Counted from the stretch's first letter, positions 18,376 to 28,066 are shown. The stretch is DNA of 64,000 nt from Atlantibacter sp. RC6 (GCF_014193285.1 NZ_JACHZE010000002.1:310001-374000), one strand, 5' to 3'. Program-made: numbers and translations. Notes: generated by a model from the sequence alone, not told the origin.

Positions 18376-19749
18376 ATGTTTAACGACATCATGCGTTATA
18401 TCCTCGATCTCGGTCCGACGGTCATGCTGCCGGTGGTGATCATTATCTTTTCGCTGCTGCTGGGCATGAAGCTCGGCGACAGTTTTAAATCTGGTCTGCA
18501 TATCGGTATTGGGTTCGTCGGCATCGGGCTGGTTATTGGTTTAATGCTTGACTCTATCGGGCCCGCCGCAAAAGCAATGGCGGAGAACTTCGACATTAAC
18601 CTGAGCGTGGTGGATGTCGGCTGGCCCGGTTCATCGCCCATGACCTGGGCTTCACAAATCGCGCTGGTGGCTATTCCCATCTCCATTGCGGTTAATATCG
18701 TGATGCTGGTAATGCGTATGACCCGCGTGGTTAACGTGGACATCTGGAATATCTGGCATATGACCTTTACCGGCGCGCTGCTGCATCTGGCGACGGGCTC
18801 ATACTGGATGGGTATTCTCGGCGTTGTGGTCCATGCCGCCTTTGTTTATAAGCTCGGAGACTGGTTTGCCAAAGACGTGCGCGACTACTTTGGTCTGGAA
18901 GGCATCGCGATCCCGCACGGTACGTCCGCTTATCTGGGGCCAATCGCCGTATTGGTAGATGCGCTAATTGAAAAAGTGCCGGGCCTGAATCGGATCCACT
19001 TTAGCGCTGATGATGTCCAGAAACGGTTTGGTCCCTTTGGCGAGCCGGTTACCGTGGGTTTTGTGATGGGCATCCTGATTGGTCTGCTGGCCGGGTATGA
19101 CGCCAGGGGCGTACTGCAACTGGCTGTGAAAACCGCCGCCGTGATGCTACTCATGCCACGCGTGATTAAACCGATCATGGATGGCTTAACCCCCATCGCG
19201 AAGCACGCGCGTAAACGCCTGCAGGCTAAATTTGGCGGCCAGGAATTTTTGATTGGCCTCGACCCGGCATTGCTGCTCGGCCAGACCTCGGTGGTATCTG
19301 CCAGCCTGATATTTATCCCGCTGACCATTTTGATCGCCATTGCGGTTCCCGGAAACCAGGTGCTGCCTTTTGGCGACCTCGCCACTATTGGCTTCTTTGT
19401 GGCAATGGCCGTGGCGGTGCATCAGGGAAATCTGTTCCGCACCCTGATTTCTGGCATCATTATTATGAGCATCACCCTCTGGATTGCCACGCAAACCATT
19501 GGCTTACATACCCAGCTCGCCGCCAATGCGGGCGCGCTTAAAGCGGGCGGCATGGTAGCGTCGATGGATCAAGGCGGATCGCCGATCACCTGGCTGCTGA
19601 TCCAGCTCTTCACCTGGCAAAACCTGGTTGGCTTCTGCGTCATCGCCGTGATTTATGCCGCTGGCGTATTTTTGACCTGGCGCAGGGCCAAAGCCTTCGC
19701 CAGAGCAGAAAAACAGGCAGCGCTGACGGCCTCGCAATCACTCTCTTGA
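18376..19749 (+). CDS. gatC: Galactitol PTS permease enzyme IIC, GatC
   Basis: The 457-residue polytopic membrane protein is the galactitol-specific IIC of the PTS-GFL superfamily. It begins MFNDIMRYILDLGPTVMLP and carries conserved stretches such as GSSPMTWASQIALVAIP, EGIAIPHGTSAY and AGGMVASMDQGGSPITW. It transports galactitol and releases galactitol-1-phosphate. The normal next gene, gatD (galactitol-1-phosphate dehydrogenase), is missing; gatR follows after 238 bp. Confidence 0.95.
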   Translation: MFNDIMRYILDLGPTVMLPVVIIIFSLLLGMKLGDSFKSGLHIGIGFVGIGLVIGLMLDSIGPAAKAMAENFDINLSVVDVGWPGSSPMTWASQIALVAIPISIAVNIVMLVMRMTRVVNVDIWNIWHMTFTGALLHLATGSYWMGILGVVVHAAFVYKLGDWFAKDVRDYFGLEGIAIPHGTSAYLGPIAVLVDALIEKVPGLNRIHFSADDVQKRFGPFGEPVTVGFVMGILIGLLAGYDARGVLQLAVKTAAVMLLMPRVIKPIMDGLTPIAKHARKRLQAKFGGQEFLIGLDPALLLGQTSVVSASLIFIPLTILIAIAVPGNQVLPFGDLATIGFFVAMAVAVHQGNLFRTLISGIIIMSITLWIATQTIGLHTQLAANAGALKAGGMVASMDQGGSPITWLLIQLFTWQNLVGFCVIAVIYAAGVFLTWRRAKAFARAEKQAALTASQSLS

Positions 19750-19910
19750 TTCGCCAGGGGGGCGCTGGAACTATTCCCGGATAAACAGCAAATCGTCCCC
19801 CTGATACCACTACAGCTAAAAATCAGATTCTAACCACGTGTTAGTTATCGGGCGGCACTGGCAAGGGTAACTGCCCGGCAATGGCGCTGAACGCCGCCCT
19901 GCATCTATCT

Positions 19911-19951
19911 CCTTTCGAAATGCAACGCTAACCTTTCATAACGCTTTCGAT
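19911..19951 (+). promoter_or_regulatory. Three phased CTTTC direct repeats before gatR
   Basis: CTTTCGAAA starts at 19911, CTTTCATAA at 19932 and CTTTCGATT at 19943. The spacings of 21 and 11 bp put all three on one face of the helix, and they overlap the likely gatR promoter. They resemble CTTTC elements before gatA. This fits DeoR-family operators and autoregulation; direct proof is lacking. Confidence 0.5.
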
Positions 19952-19987
19952 TACACTAGAGGGTAATTATTTTTAAGGATTGAAAGC

Positions 19988-20761
19988 ATGAACTCTTTTG
20001 AACGACGCAATAAGATAGTCGAACTGGTGAATACCCACGGCAGCGTTCTGGTACTGGACCTGTCGAATACTTTTGGCATTTCCGAAGTCACGATCCGCGC
20101 CGATCTGCGCCTGCTGGAAGAAAAGGGTCTGGTGACCCGTTTTCACGGCGGCGCAGCGAAGCCGGGCAACAATGCCGCTGAAAGCGATAACCATGAAGTG
20201 CTGCTCGAAGCGCGTTATCAGCTGGCGAAAGATCCGAAGAAACGCATCGCGCAAACCGCAGCAGCCATGATCGAAGAAGGCATGACCGTGATCCTCGACA
20301 GCGGCAGCACCACGCTGCTGATTGCCGAAGCGCTGGTAAAACGCGCCAATATCACGGTGATCACCAATAACCTGCCCGCTGCATATCTTCTCTCTGACAA
20401 TAAAGACATCACGCTGGTGGTGTGCGGCGGCACGGTACGCCATAAAACGCATTCGATGCATGGCACCATTGCCGAGCGTTCCTTGCAAGGGATCAGCGCC
20501 GACCTCATGTTTGTCGGGGCTGATGGCTTTGATACCACTAACGGCATCACCACCTTTAATGAAGGCTATTCCATCAGCGCGGTGATGGCGGCGACGGCGC
20601 ACCGCGTGATTGCCGTGCTCGACGCCTCGAAGTTCAACCGCCGCGGCTTTAACCAGGTTATCCCGATGGAGAAAATCGACGTCATCATTACCGATGAAGG
20701 GATTAGTGAAGAAGATAAGATGCTGCTGAATAACAGCGGCGCAAAGATGATGGTCGTGTGA
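19988..20761 (+). CDS. gatR: DeoR-family galactitol repressor GatR
   Basis: The 257-residue regulator has an N-terminal DeoR-type helix-turn-helix (MNSFERRNKIVELVNTHG, then ISEVTIRADLRLLEEKGLVT) and a sugar-phosphate sensing domain with DSGSTT near residue 100 and GTVRHKTHSMHGTIAE. It corresponds to GatR, which represses the gat operon in Salmonella; the E. coli K-12 gene is disrupted. Here the reading frame is intact. It lies downstream of gatC without gatD between them. Confidence 0.92.
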   Translation: MNSFERRNKIVELVNTHGSVLVLDLSNTFGISEVTIRADLRLLEEKGLVTRFHGGAAKPGNNAAESDNHEVLLEARYQLAKDPKKRIAQTAAAMIEEGMTVILDSGSTTLLIAEALVKRANITVITNNLPAAYLLSDNKDITLVVCGGTVRHKTHSMHGTIAERSLQGISADLMFVGADGFDTTNGITTFNEGYSISAVMAATAHRVIAVLDASKFNRRGFNQVIPMEKIDVIITDEGISEEDKMLLNNSGAKMMVV

Positions 20762-20780
20762 GCAATCACGGGTGGCAGGT

Positions 20781-21782
20781 TTATAAAACCTGCCAGTAGC
20801 CCCCTTTTCTGGGCCCGACTCGCTGAAGCGCTGATTTATCCTGAAGCAGTTTGAGGTAACGTTCAATGGTCCGCGACGTCACGCCAATGCGTTCGGCCAG
20901 TTGAGCCGCCGTCATTGTTGGCTGGCCGTTTAATAACCGCAGAATATCGCGCTCTGTCGTTGTCAGATAAACAGCATTTTCTTCCGACATTTTTCCCGAC
21001 ATTTTTTCCGACATCGCGGAAACTGATGCCATCCCTTCTTTCAATGCCTGAGCAATGTTTTGCAGCATAAATTCTATAAATGCCGTACAGTCGCTTTCCC
21101 TGTCGCATTGTCGCAGGATCTGATAATACGCTTCCTGTTGATGATGAATTAACGTTTCAACCGGCAACCACGCCAGTTCCCCACGCCACTGGCTCAATAT
21201 CAGCGTCTGCCACAAGCGCCCCATACGGCCGTTACCGTCGGCAAAGGGATGGATAAATTCAAATTCATAGTGAAACACCGAGCTGGCAATCAGCGGATGA
21301 ATTTCCGTAGTGTGTAGCCAGGCAAGAAGATCCTCAATCAGGCGCGGAACTTGTGAGGCGGAAGGAGCCATATGAATTAGGGTATTCTCCCGGTAAATAC
21401 CGACATCCCCGCGCCGCAATTTGCCGGGATTATCCACCAGCCCCATCATCAAAATGCGATGGGCACTCAGCAAATCCTGTAATCGGCCAGCCTTCCAGCC
21501 GGGCATCTTTTCATAAGCCTGTATGGCGTTGCGCACTTCCTGAATATCTTTTTCAGGCGCCAGAACGCGCTTTCCCTCCATAACTGCCGTAACCTGACCG
21601 GTGGTTAGCGAGTTATGCTCAATCGCCAGAGAGGCCTGAATGGTGCGAATACGGTTTTCTTTGCGCAACAGGGGCGACGCTCTGCCGGATTGTGCCGCCC
21701 AGTGCCCCATCAGTTCGCCAATTTCCACCACCCGGTTAAGCATGGCTGGAGTAAGAGTAAATGGCGGCTGATAGCGGTTCAC
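20781..21782 (-). CDS. Fic-domain protein with C-terminal winged helix
   Basis: The 333-residue protein has the full Fic catalytic motif HPFADGNGRMGR (residues 178-189), so AMP transfer to a hydroxyl side chain is expected. The inhibitory-helix motif SLAIEHN lies at residues 51-57, giving an auto-inhibited class II architecture with Glu55 as the likely gate residue. A linker MSEKMSGKMSEE (257-268), made by three 12-bp DNA repeats, leads to a winged helix-turn-helix (about 275-330, TAAQLAERIGVTSRTIERYL). The start is GTG 21782, three bases after the rsmI stop with GGGGGAA six bases upstream. Target unknown. Confidence 0.88.
   Translation of the reverse strand: MNRYQPPFTLTPAMLNRVVEIGELMGHWAAQSGRASPLLRKENRIRTIQASLAIEHNSLTTGQVTAVMEGKRVLAPEKDIQEVRNAIQAYEKMPGWKAGRLQDLLSAHRILMMGLVDNPGKLRRGDVGIYRENTLIHMAPSASQVPRLIEDLLAWLHTTEIHPLIASSVFHYEFEFIHPFADGNGRMGRLWQTLILSQWRGELAWLPVETLIHHQQEAYYQILRQCDRESDCTAFIEFMLQNIAQALKEGMASVSAMSEKMSGKMSEENAVYLTTTERDILRLLNGQPTMTAAQLAERIGVTSRTIERYLKLLQDKSALQRVGPRKGGYWQVL
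20979..21014 (-). repeat. Three 12-bp tandem repeats inside the fic gene
   Basis: On the minus strand ATGTCGGAAAAA, ATGTCGGGAAAA and ATGTCGGAAGAA follow one another. Each encodes Met-Ser-(Glu/Gly)-(Lys/Glu). The repeat length is a multiple of three, so copy-number change would alter linker length without shifting the frame. Confidence 0.85.
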
Positions 21783-21785
21783 AGG

Positions 21786-22649
21786 CTATTCCCCCTGCTG
21801 TTCCAGCGCATATTTATACAGCGCGTTTTTCTTCACACCGTGGATTTCCGCCGCCAGCGCCGCCGCTTTCTTTAACGGCAGCTCGGCCTGCAACAGTGCC
21901 AGGGTTCGCAACGCATCGGCAGGCAACGCCTCTTCCTGAACATCGAAGCCTTCGACGATCAGCACCATTTCACCCTTGCGGCGGTTTTCATCTTCCTTAA
22001 CCCATGCCAGCAGCTCGCCGATGGGCGCGCCGTGAATCGACTCCCAGGTTTTGGTGATCTCCCTGGCCAGCACCACATACCGCGACTCACCCAGTACGGT
22101 GCAAATGTCTTCCAGGCTTTCCAGCAAACGGTGGGTGGATTCGTAAAAAATCAGGGTGCGCGGCTCTTGCTCGATGGCTTTGAGCGCATCGCGGCGCGCT
22201 TTGGATTTGGCAGGCAAAAAACCTTCGTAGCAGAAACGATCGGAGGGTAGCCCCGCCGCGCTTAACGCGGCAATGGCGGCGCACGGCCCCGGCAGCGGCA
22301 CAACGCGAATGCCCGCTTCGCGGCAGGTGCGAACAAGGTGATAACCCGGATCGTTAATCAGCGGCGTGCCGGCATCGGAAACCAGCGCGATATTTTGCCC
22401 TTCCTGCAATTTTGCCAGCAGCGTTTGTGCTTTTTGTTGCTCATTATGGTCGTGTAATGCGAACAACCGCGCGGAAATAGCAAAGTGTTGCAGCAATAAA
22501 CCAGTATGGCGCGTATCCTCGGCAGCAATCAGGTCAACCGACTGCAACACCGAGAGCGCGCGCTGGGTTATGTCCCCGAGATTGCCGATTGGCGTCGGGA
22601 CAATATAAAGCTGGCCCTGAGAATTCTCGGTGGAATCGTGTTGTTTCAT
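21786..22649 (-). CDS. rsmI: 16S rRNA 2'-O-methyltransferase RsmI (C1402)
   Basis: The 287-residue enzyme uses S-adenosylmethionine to methylate the 2'-hydroxyl of C1402 in the decoding centre. It has the tetrapyrrole-methylase-like fold with [15 protein letters not shown] near the start, [12 protein letters not shown], and the [16 protein letters not shown] loop. A small C-terminal helical domain follows. It is divergent from lpoA with a 64-bp shared region, and the Fic gene is coupled behind it. Confidence 0.96.
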   Translation of the reverse strand: MKQHDSTENSQGQLYIVPTPIGNLGDITQRALSVLQSVDLIAAEDTRHTGLLLQHFAISARLFALHDHNEQQKAQTLLAKLQEGQNIALVSDAGTPLINDPGYHLVRTCREAGIRVVPLPGPCAAIAALSAAGLPSDRFCYEGFLPAKSKARRDALKAIEQEPRTLIFYESTHRLLESLEDICTVLGESRYVVLAREITKTWESIHGAPIGELLAWVKEDENRRKGEMVLIVEGFDVQEEALPADALRTLALLQAELPLKKAAALAAEIHGVKKNALYKYALEQQGE

Positions 22650-22713
22650 TGTTTAGTCCGTATTGCCGATTTAATATTGAATATTGATTAAAAAAAAACT
22701 CACTGGATACAGT

Positions 22714-24768
22714 ATGGTACCGTCAACCTTATTACGTTCTAAAGCCGCGCGCTGCCTGCCTGTTGTGCTCGCCGCGCTGCTTTTCGCCGGCTGCGGCACC
22801 CAGGCGCCGGATCAAAGCGCGGCGCATATGCAGGGTGAAGCACAGGCGAATTCCGCTTACTACTTACAGCAAATGCAGCAAAGCTCGGATGATACCAAGA
22901 CCAACTGGCAATTACTCGCGATACGTGCCCTGATCAAGGAAGGTAAGCGCGAACAGGCCACCGAGCTGTATCGACAGTTACCCGAGGATCTCACCGCTGA
23001 ACAGCACCGGGAACAACGCCTGCTGGATATCGAATTAATCCTGGCAAATAAAAACTATCAGGGTGCCGCCGCCGAGCTGGCGACGCTGGATATTTCCGGT
23101 TTTAGCGATGCGCAAAAAGCCCGTTACTATCAGGCGCAGATTGACGCCAGCCAGGGCCGTCCGTCGCTGGAATTGCTACGTGCGTTAATCGCGCAGGAGC
23201 CGCTGCTGCAACCGGCCGAAAAGCAGAAAAATATCGACGCCACCTGGCAGACGCTGTCGTCCATGACGCCCGATCAGGCTAATTTGCTGGTGATTAGCGC
23301 TGACGAGAACGTGTTGCGCGGCTGGCTGGATCTGCAACGCATGTGGTTCGATAACCGCAGCGATCCCGCCATGCTGAAAGCGGGGATCCATGACTGGCAG
23401 ACCCGTTATCCGCAAAACCCGGGCGCGAAGCTGCTGCCGACCCAACTGGTCAATGTTCAGAATTTCAAACCCGCCTCGGCGGAGCGAATCGCCCTGTTAC
23501 TGCCGTTGAATGGCCAGGCCGCCGTATTTGGCCGCGCGATCCAACAGGGTTTTGAAGCGGCGAAAAACAGCAGCGTCAGCCCGGTCAACGCGCCGGCGAG
23601 TGCGCCGCAAACCGATGCGGCCCAACCCGCAGCGGAACAGCCCGCGCTGGAACACACTACCGGGCCTGATGGCATCGTCAGCCCGTCAGCGGCAAACGTC
23701 AACGATCTCACCCAGGACCACGCCACGCCAGCCGTTGAGCCCGCAGCAACCGCGCCGGCCACGCAAACCGCCGCCAGCGCCGCTAATCCTGGCGCGGAAA
23801 TTAAAATCTACGATACCAGCAGCCAACCGCTCAATCAGGTGCTCAACCAGGTGCAGCAGGACGGCGCAAGTATCGTCGTCGGGCCATTGCTCAAACCTAA
23901 CGTTGATGAGCTGGTGCGCAGCAACACGCCATTAAATGTGCTGGCGATGAATGAGCCAGAGAACGTGCAAAACCGCGCCAATATCTGCTATTTCGCCCTC
24001 TCCCCGGAAGACGAAGCGCGTGACGCCGCAGATCATATCTGGCAGCAAGGGCAACGTAATCCGCTACTGCTGGTGCCGCGCACCTCGCTGGGCGACCGCG
24101 TGACGCGCGCGTTTGCTGAACAGTGGCAACAACTGGGCGGCGGTACAGTGTTACAGCAAAAATTCGGCTCTGTGTCGGAACTGAAGATGGGCATCAATAG
24201 CGGTTCCGGGATTGCGTTAACCGGCTCGCCGGTAGCGTCCAGCCTGCCGTCTCAGCAGGCGACCACCATCGGCGGCCTCACTATCCCTGCTCCGCCCACG
24301 GATGCGCAAATCACTGCCGGCAGCAGCGGCAATGTGGATGCGGTTTACATTGTGGCAAGCCCGGATGAAATCGCCTTAATCAAGCCCATGATCGCGATGC
24401 GCACCGGCAGCCATAACGGCGCAACGCTGTATGCCTCTTCACGCAGCGCGCAGGGCAATACCGGGCCGGACTTCCGTCTGGAAATGGAAGGGCTACAGTT
24501 TAGCGAAATCCCGATGCTGGCCGGGGATAATCCGGGCTTGCAGCAGCAGGCACTGGCCGCAGTGAATAACGACTATTCGCTGGCGCGGCTGTATGCCATG
24601 GGCGTCGACGCCTGGTCGCTGGCGAATCACTTCTCGCAAATGCGTCAGGTGCAGGGCTTCCAGCTCAACGGCAATACCGGCACGCTGACCGCCGATCAGG
24701 ATTGTGTGATCAACAGGAAGTTAACATGGCTCAAATACCAGCAGGGACAAGTGGTGCGGGCAAATTAA
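22714..24768 (+). CDS. lpoA: Outer-membrane lipoprotein activator of PBP1A, LpoA
   Basis: The 684-residue lipoprotein stimulates the penicillin-binding protein PBP1A from the outer membrane. A lipoprotein signal peptide ends LLFAGC with the modified Cys27. An N-terminal TPR-like domain (about 30-255) is followed by a periplasmic-binding-like C-terminal domain (about 260-680), interrupted by an Ala/Pro/Thr-rich low-complexity insert (about 290-365). ATG 22714 begins MVPST as in E. coli; an earlier ATG at 22684 is less likely. Its end overlaps yraN by 43 bases. Confidence 0.95.
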   Translation: MVPSTLLRSKAARCLPVVLAALLFAGCGTQAPDQSAAHMQGEAQANSAYYLQQMQQSSDDTKTNWQLLAIRALIKEGKREQATELYRQLPEDLTAEQHREQRLLDIELILANKNYQGAAAELATLDISGFSDAQKARYYQAQIDASQGRPSLELLRALIAQEPLLQPAEKQKNIDATWQTLSSMTPDQANLLVISADENVLRGWLDLQRMWFDNRSDPAMLKAGIHDWQTRYPQNPGAKLLPTQLVNVQNFKPASAERIALLLPLNGQAAVFGRAIQQGFEAAKNSSVSPVNAPASAPQTDAAQPAAEQPALEHTTGPDGIVSPSAANVNDLTQDHATPAVEPAATAPATQTAASAANPGAEIKIYDTSSQPLNQVLNQVQQDGASIVVGPLLKPNVDELVRSNTPLNVLAMNEPENVQNRANICYFALSPEDEARDAADHIWQQGQRNPLLLVPRTSLGDRVTRAFAEQWQQLGGGTVLQQKFGSVSELKMGINSGSGIALTGSPVASSLPSQQATTIGGLTIPAPPTDAQITAGSSGNVDAVYIVASPDEIALIKPMIAMRTGSHNGATLYASSRSAQGNTGPDFRLEMEGLQFSEIPMLAGDNPGLQQQALAAVNNDYSLARLYAMGVDAWSLANHFSQMRQVQGFQLNGNTGTLTADQDCVINRKLTWLKYQQGQVVRAN

Positions 24769-25115
24769 CTACACAGCAGGGCGCTGCCTGGGAACACCGG
24801 GCGCGTCTGTGGCTGGAACGCAAGGGATTGCAGTTTGTCGCGGCAAATGTGCGTGAACGTTGGGGTGAGATTGATTTGATCATGAAACACCGCCACGTCA
24901 TCGTGTTTGTCGAGGTGCGTTATCGCCGCTCCGGCTATTTTGGCGGGGCCGCCGCCAGCGTGACGCAGGCCAAGCAACACAAATTATTACAAACCGCGCG
25001 CGGCTGGCTCGCCCGTCATTCCGAGAGTTTTGATACTGTGGATTGCCGGTTCGATGTGTTAGCCTTCACCGGCGATGAAGTCGAGTGGATTGAGAACGCG
25101 TTTTCCGCCCATTAA
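24726..25115 (+). CDS. yraN: UPF0102 endonuclease-fold protein YraN
   Basis: The 129-residue protein belongs to UPF0102, which has a restriction-endonuclease-like core. Visible catalytic-type residues are the E-x-D in RWGEIDLIM and E-x-R in VFVEVRYR. No function is established in enterobacteria. ATG 24726 has AGGAAG five bases upstream and lies inside the end of lpoA; an upstream in-frame ATG at 24702 lacks a site. It is followed by diaA. Confidence 0.92.
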   Translation: MAQIPAGTSGAGKLTTQQGAAWEHRARLWLERKGLQFVAANVRERWGEIDLIMKHRHVIVFVEVRYRRSGYFGGAAASVTQAKQHKLLQTARGWLARHSESFDTVDCRFDVLAFTGDEVEWIENAFSAH

Positions 25116-25144
25116 TCAATTGACGTATTTTTCAAAGGATCACC

Positions 25145-25735
25145 GTGTTAGAACGAATCAAAGTCTGCTTTACGGAAAGCATTCAAACTCAAATTGCTGC
25201 TGCTGAAGCCCTTCCGGATGCTATCTCTCGTGCGGCAATGACGCTGGTTCAGTCCTTACTCAATGGCAACAAAATTCTGTGCTGCGGCAACGGCACCTCC
25301 GCCGCGAACGCCCAGCACTTTGCCGCCAGCATGATCAACCGGTTTGAAACTGAGCGCCCCAGTTTACCCGCCATTGCACTAAATACCGATAATGTGGTCT
25401 TAACAGCCATCGCCAACGATCGTTTGCATGAAGAGATTTATGCCAAACAGGTTCGCGCATTAGGCCATGCGGGCGATGTATTACTGGCAATCTCCACCCG
25501 CGGCAACAGCCGGGATATCGTCAAAGCGGTAGAAGCTGCGGTTACCCGCGATATGACCATCGTCGCCCTTACCGGTTACGACGGCGGCGAGCTGGCGGGT
25601 TTGCTGGGACCGCAGGATGTGGAGATTCGTATCCCCTCTCACCGTAGCGCGCGTATTCAGGAGATGCATATGCTGACGGTGAACTGTCTGTGCGATTTGA
25701 TAGATAACACGCTTTTTCCTCACCAGGATGATTAA
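25145..25735 (+). CDS. diaA: DnaA initiator-associating protein DiaA
   Basis: The 196-residue SIS-domain protein forms tetramers that bind several DnaA molecules and promote assembly on oriC. Phosphosugar-binding loops are seen as [14 protein letters not shown] and [10 protein letters not shown]. The start is GTG 25145, preceded by AAGGATCACC. It lies between yraN and dolP, with dolP nine bases after its stop. Confidence 0.95.
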   Translation: MLERIKVCFTESIQTQIAAAEALPDAISRAAMTLVQSLLNGNKILCCGNGTSAANAQHFAASMINRFETERPSLPAIALNTDNVVLTAIANDRLHEEIYAKQVRALGHAGDVLLAISTRGNSRDIVKAVEAAVTRDMTIVALTGYDGGELAGLLGPQDVEIRIPSHRSARIQEMHMLTVNCLCDLIDNTLFPHQDD

Positions 25736-25744
25736 GGAGTACAC

Positions 25745-26320
25745 ATGAAGGCATTTTCGCCCCTCGCCGTCCTTATTGCCGCGTTGCTATTACAAGGTTG
25801 CGTTGCCGCAGCGGTTGTCGGAACTGCGGCGGTAGGTACTAAAGCCGCGACCGATCCGCGCTCGGTCGGCACTCAGGTAGACGATGGAACGCTGGAGCTA
25901 CGGGTCAATAGCGCGTTATCCAAAGATGAGCAGATCAAGAAAGAGGCGCGCATTAATGTCACCGCTTATCAGGGCAAAGTTCTGTTAACCGGCCAGGCAC
26001 CGAATACCGAACTGGCGTCGCGCGCCAAACAGATCGCCATGGGTGTGGAAGGCACCACCGAAGTGTATAACGAAGTGCGTCAGGGCCAGCCGATTGGCCT
26101 GGGAACCGCCTCGACCGATACCTGGATCACCACCAAAGTACGCTCCCAACTGCTGGCGAGCGATCTGGTGAAATCCTCTAACGTGAAAGTCACCACTGAG
26201 AACGCCGAAGTGTTCCTGCTGGGCCTGGTGACCGACCGCGAAGGCAAAGCGGCTGCCGATATCGCCAGCCATGTGAGCGGCGTGAAACACGTCACCACTG
26301 CCTTTACCTATATTAAATAA
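25745..26320 (+). CDS. dolP: Outer-membrane lipoprotein DolP (YraP), dual BON domains
   Basis: The 191-residue lipoprotein has a signal peptide ending LLLQGC with lipidated Cys19 and two BON domains (about 45-115 and 120-190). In E. coli DolP supports outer-membrane integrity, BAM complex function and control of NlpD-driven amidase activation, binds anionic lipids at division sites, and is in the sigma-E regulon. AAGGAG lies upstream of the ATG. It is followed by a terminator. Confidence 0.95.
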   Translation: MKAFSPLAVLIAALLLQGCVAAAVVGTAAVGTKAATDPRSVGTQVDDGTLELRVNSALSKDEQIKKEARINVTAYQGKVLLTGQAPNTELASRAKQIAMGVEGTTEVYNEVRQGQPIGLGTASTDTWITTKVRSQLLASDLVKSSNVKVTTENAEVFLLGLVTDREGKAAADIASHVSGVKHVTTAFTYIK

Positions 26321-26326
26321 CGCTTT

Positions 26327-26356
26327 GCGCCCGCTGATCCCCGGCGGGCGTTTTTA
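26327..26356. terminator. Terminator between convergent dolP and yraR
   Basis: CGCCCGC and GCGGGCG pair around a nine-base loop, followed by five T residues on the plus strand, right after dolP. The yraR stop overlaps its end. Confidence 0.8.
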
Positions 26357-27004
26357 CTGACGCGCCGCCAGCTGCGCTTTTTCCCGCAGTTCAGCGGAGT
26401 CCAGAATCGTTACGCCAGGTTTCCCTTCCGTCATCGCCTCCTGAAACAGCGCCAGCGCCACATCCCGCGCATGAATCGATTTCCATTTTCCTGGCAGCAG
26501 GCCGAACAGCGGCGCAAACAGCGATTCGTTAAAGCGTTTTTTATTGCGATGCCCCAGCAGCATCGATGGCCGGGCGATAGTCAAACGCGGCCAGCCCTGC
26601 GCGCGTAGCGTCTCTTCCATCTCGCCTTTTACCCGATTGTAAAAGAACGGCGAGTGAGCATTTGCGCCCATTGCGCTGACCACCAGCATATGCGTTGCGC
26701 CAAGGCGTAACCCCGTCAGGCCGGTATCTATCACGAGTGTGAAATCGGCATGGACAAACGCCTCTTTACTGCCCGCCTCGCGCCGGGTAGTGCCGAGACA
26801 GCAGAACACGGTATCCACCGGCTCGGTGGCCTGGGCTAACGCATCCGTAAGCTGTGGATCGTGGGGGTTGAACATCTTTTTCATGGGCGCAAGCGGCCTG
26901 CGGCTGGGCGCGACAATCGTCTCAACACGCGGATCATCGTTCAGTAGTCTAAGTAAGTGCCCGCCAACTAAACCGCTGGCCCCCGTAATCAATACCCGGC
27001 TCAT
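26354..27004 (-). CDS. yraR: NAD(P)-binding Rossmann-fold protein YraR
   Basis: The 216-residue protein is a short, atypical SDR with an N-terminal nucleotide-binding motif [15 protein letters not shown]. It resembles the TIP30/HTATIP2-like group ([42 protein letters not shown]). Its reaction is unknown. ATG 27004 starts MSRVLITG; a tandem ATG at 27007 and a longer frame to 27052 exist, but AAGGGGGA lies just before the chosen pair. Divergent from yhbO. Confidence 0.9.
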   Translation of the reverse strand: MSRVLITGASGLVGGHLLRLLNDDPRVETIVAPSRRPLAPMKKMFNPHDPQLTDALAQATEPVDTVFCCLGTTRREAGSKEAFVHADFTLVIDTGLTGLRLGATHMLVVSAMGANAHSPFFYNRVKGEMEETLRAQGWPRLTIARPSMLLGHRNKKRFNESLFAPLFGLLPGKWKSIHARDVALALFQEAMTEGKPGVTILDSAELREKAQLAARQ

Positions 27005-27121
27005 CATTTCCCCCTTGCAGATAAATCCGTGTTGCAAAGCCATGCCCTTCAACCAGGCTTAATAGTCAGTATTCACTATTTTCAGTGATTAGGTGTGTCT
27101 AAAACGAACTGAGGAGTAAAC

Positions 27122-27640
27122 ATGAGCAAGAAGATTGCAGTCCTGATTACCGACGAGTTCGAAGATTCCGAGTTCACTTCCCCGGCGGAAGAATTTAAAA
27201 AAGCGGGCCACGAAGTCATCACTATTGAGAAACAAGCCGGCAATACCGTCAAAGGCAAAAAAGGCGATGCCCAGGTGACTATCGATAAAGGCATTGATGA
27301 CGTAAAACCTGACGAATTCGATGCGCTATTACTGCCGGGCGGCCATTCGCCGGATCATCTGCGCGGCGACAGCCGTTTTGTCGATTTTACCCGTGAGTTT
27401 GTTGAAAGCGGCAAACCGGTATTTGCGATTTGTCACGGCCCACAGCTGCTGATCAGCGCCGACGTGATCCGGGGCCGTAAACTGACGGCGGTAACGCCTA
27501 TCGTGGTTGATGTGAAAAACGCAGGCGCAGAGTTTTTCGACCAGGAAGTGGTCGTCGATAAAGACCAACTGGTTACCAGCCGTACCCCGGATGATTTACC
27601 GGCCTTTAATCGCGAGGCGCTACGCCTGCTTGGCAACTAA
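27122..27640 (+). CDS. yhbO: DJ-1/PfpI-family protein YhbO (protein/nucleotide deglycase 2)
   Basis: The 172-residue protein has the DJ-1/PfpI fold with the nucleophile-elbow Cys104 in FAICHGPQLL and the Glu and His partners in the usual places. E. coli YhbO is reported to repair methylglyoxal-glycated proteins and nucleotides and to protect against several stresses; the deglycase activity has been debated in the field. GAGGAG lies before the ATG. It converges with yhbP. Confidence 0.94.
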   Translation: MSKKIAVLITDEFEDSEFTSPAEEFKKAGHEVITIEKQAGNTVKGKKGDAQVTIDKGIDDVKPDEFDALLLPGGHSPDHLRGDSRFVDFTREFVESGKPVFAICHGPQLLISADVIRGRKLTAVTPIVVDVKNAGAEFFDQEVVVDKDQLVTSRTPDDLPAFNREALRLLGN

Positions 27641-27643
27641 CGG

Positions 27644-28066
27644 TTAGCGTTGCCAGATAAATTTTTTGCCAAAACCCAGGGTGTTGTCAGTAAATTTAAG
27701 CTCATCCAGCCGGATCGACCAGACCGGCGCTGACATCGCTCTGGCTATCGGGAAGCGTCGGTTATAGCGCTCACGCAGGCTTTCTGACGCTTCGCCCGCC
27801 AACAGTTCTATCTCGCCTTTAAACTGCACCCCGCGGATTAATGCCACGTTTTTTGTCTGCCCGCTTACCGTGCCCGCCACGGTGCGCTTTGCCCCGCTGA
27901 TTTGCCCGTGGCGCGTCTGTGGGTCGCTTAACAGATAAAACGCGACCGCCTGCGGGCAATACAGGTAAAACGCGTTCGCGCACCACATATCCTGGTCATT
28001 CGCTACGCAGTAGCTCACCACATGCTGTTTAGCGAGCCAGCGGCTGATGGCTTCCAGTGCTTCCAT
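27644..28066 (-). CDS. yhbP: UPF0306 FMN-binding split-barrel protein YhbP
   Basis: The 140-residue protein belongs to the pyridoxamine-5'-phosphate oxidase-like split-barrel family (UPF0306), with conserved [13 protein letters not shown] and [13 protein letters not shown]. No reaction is assigned. ATG 28066 gives [13 protein letters not shown] and the E. coli-like N-terminus; an upstream ATG at 28102 has no ribosome site. It is slightly shorter at the C-terminus than E. coli YhbP. Divergent from yhbQ. Confidence 0.9.
   Translation of the reverse strand: MEALEAISRWLAKQHVVSYCVANDQDMWCANAFYLYCPQAVAFYLLSDPQTRHGQISGAKRTVAGTVSGQTKNVALIRGVQFKGEIELLAGEASESLRERYNRRFPIARAMSAPVWSIRLDELKFTDNTLGFGKKFIWQR

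Noticed and set aside
20781-22649. A toxin-antitoxin or defence module around fic
   Set aside because: No small antitoxin frame adjoins fic; the inhibitory motif is inside the same protein and the neighbours (rsmI, gatR) are ordinary. A defence role is not supported by context.
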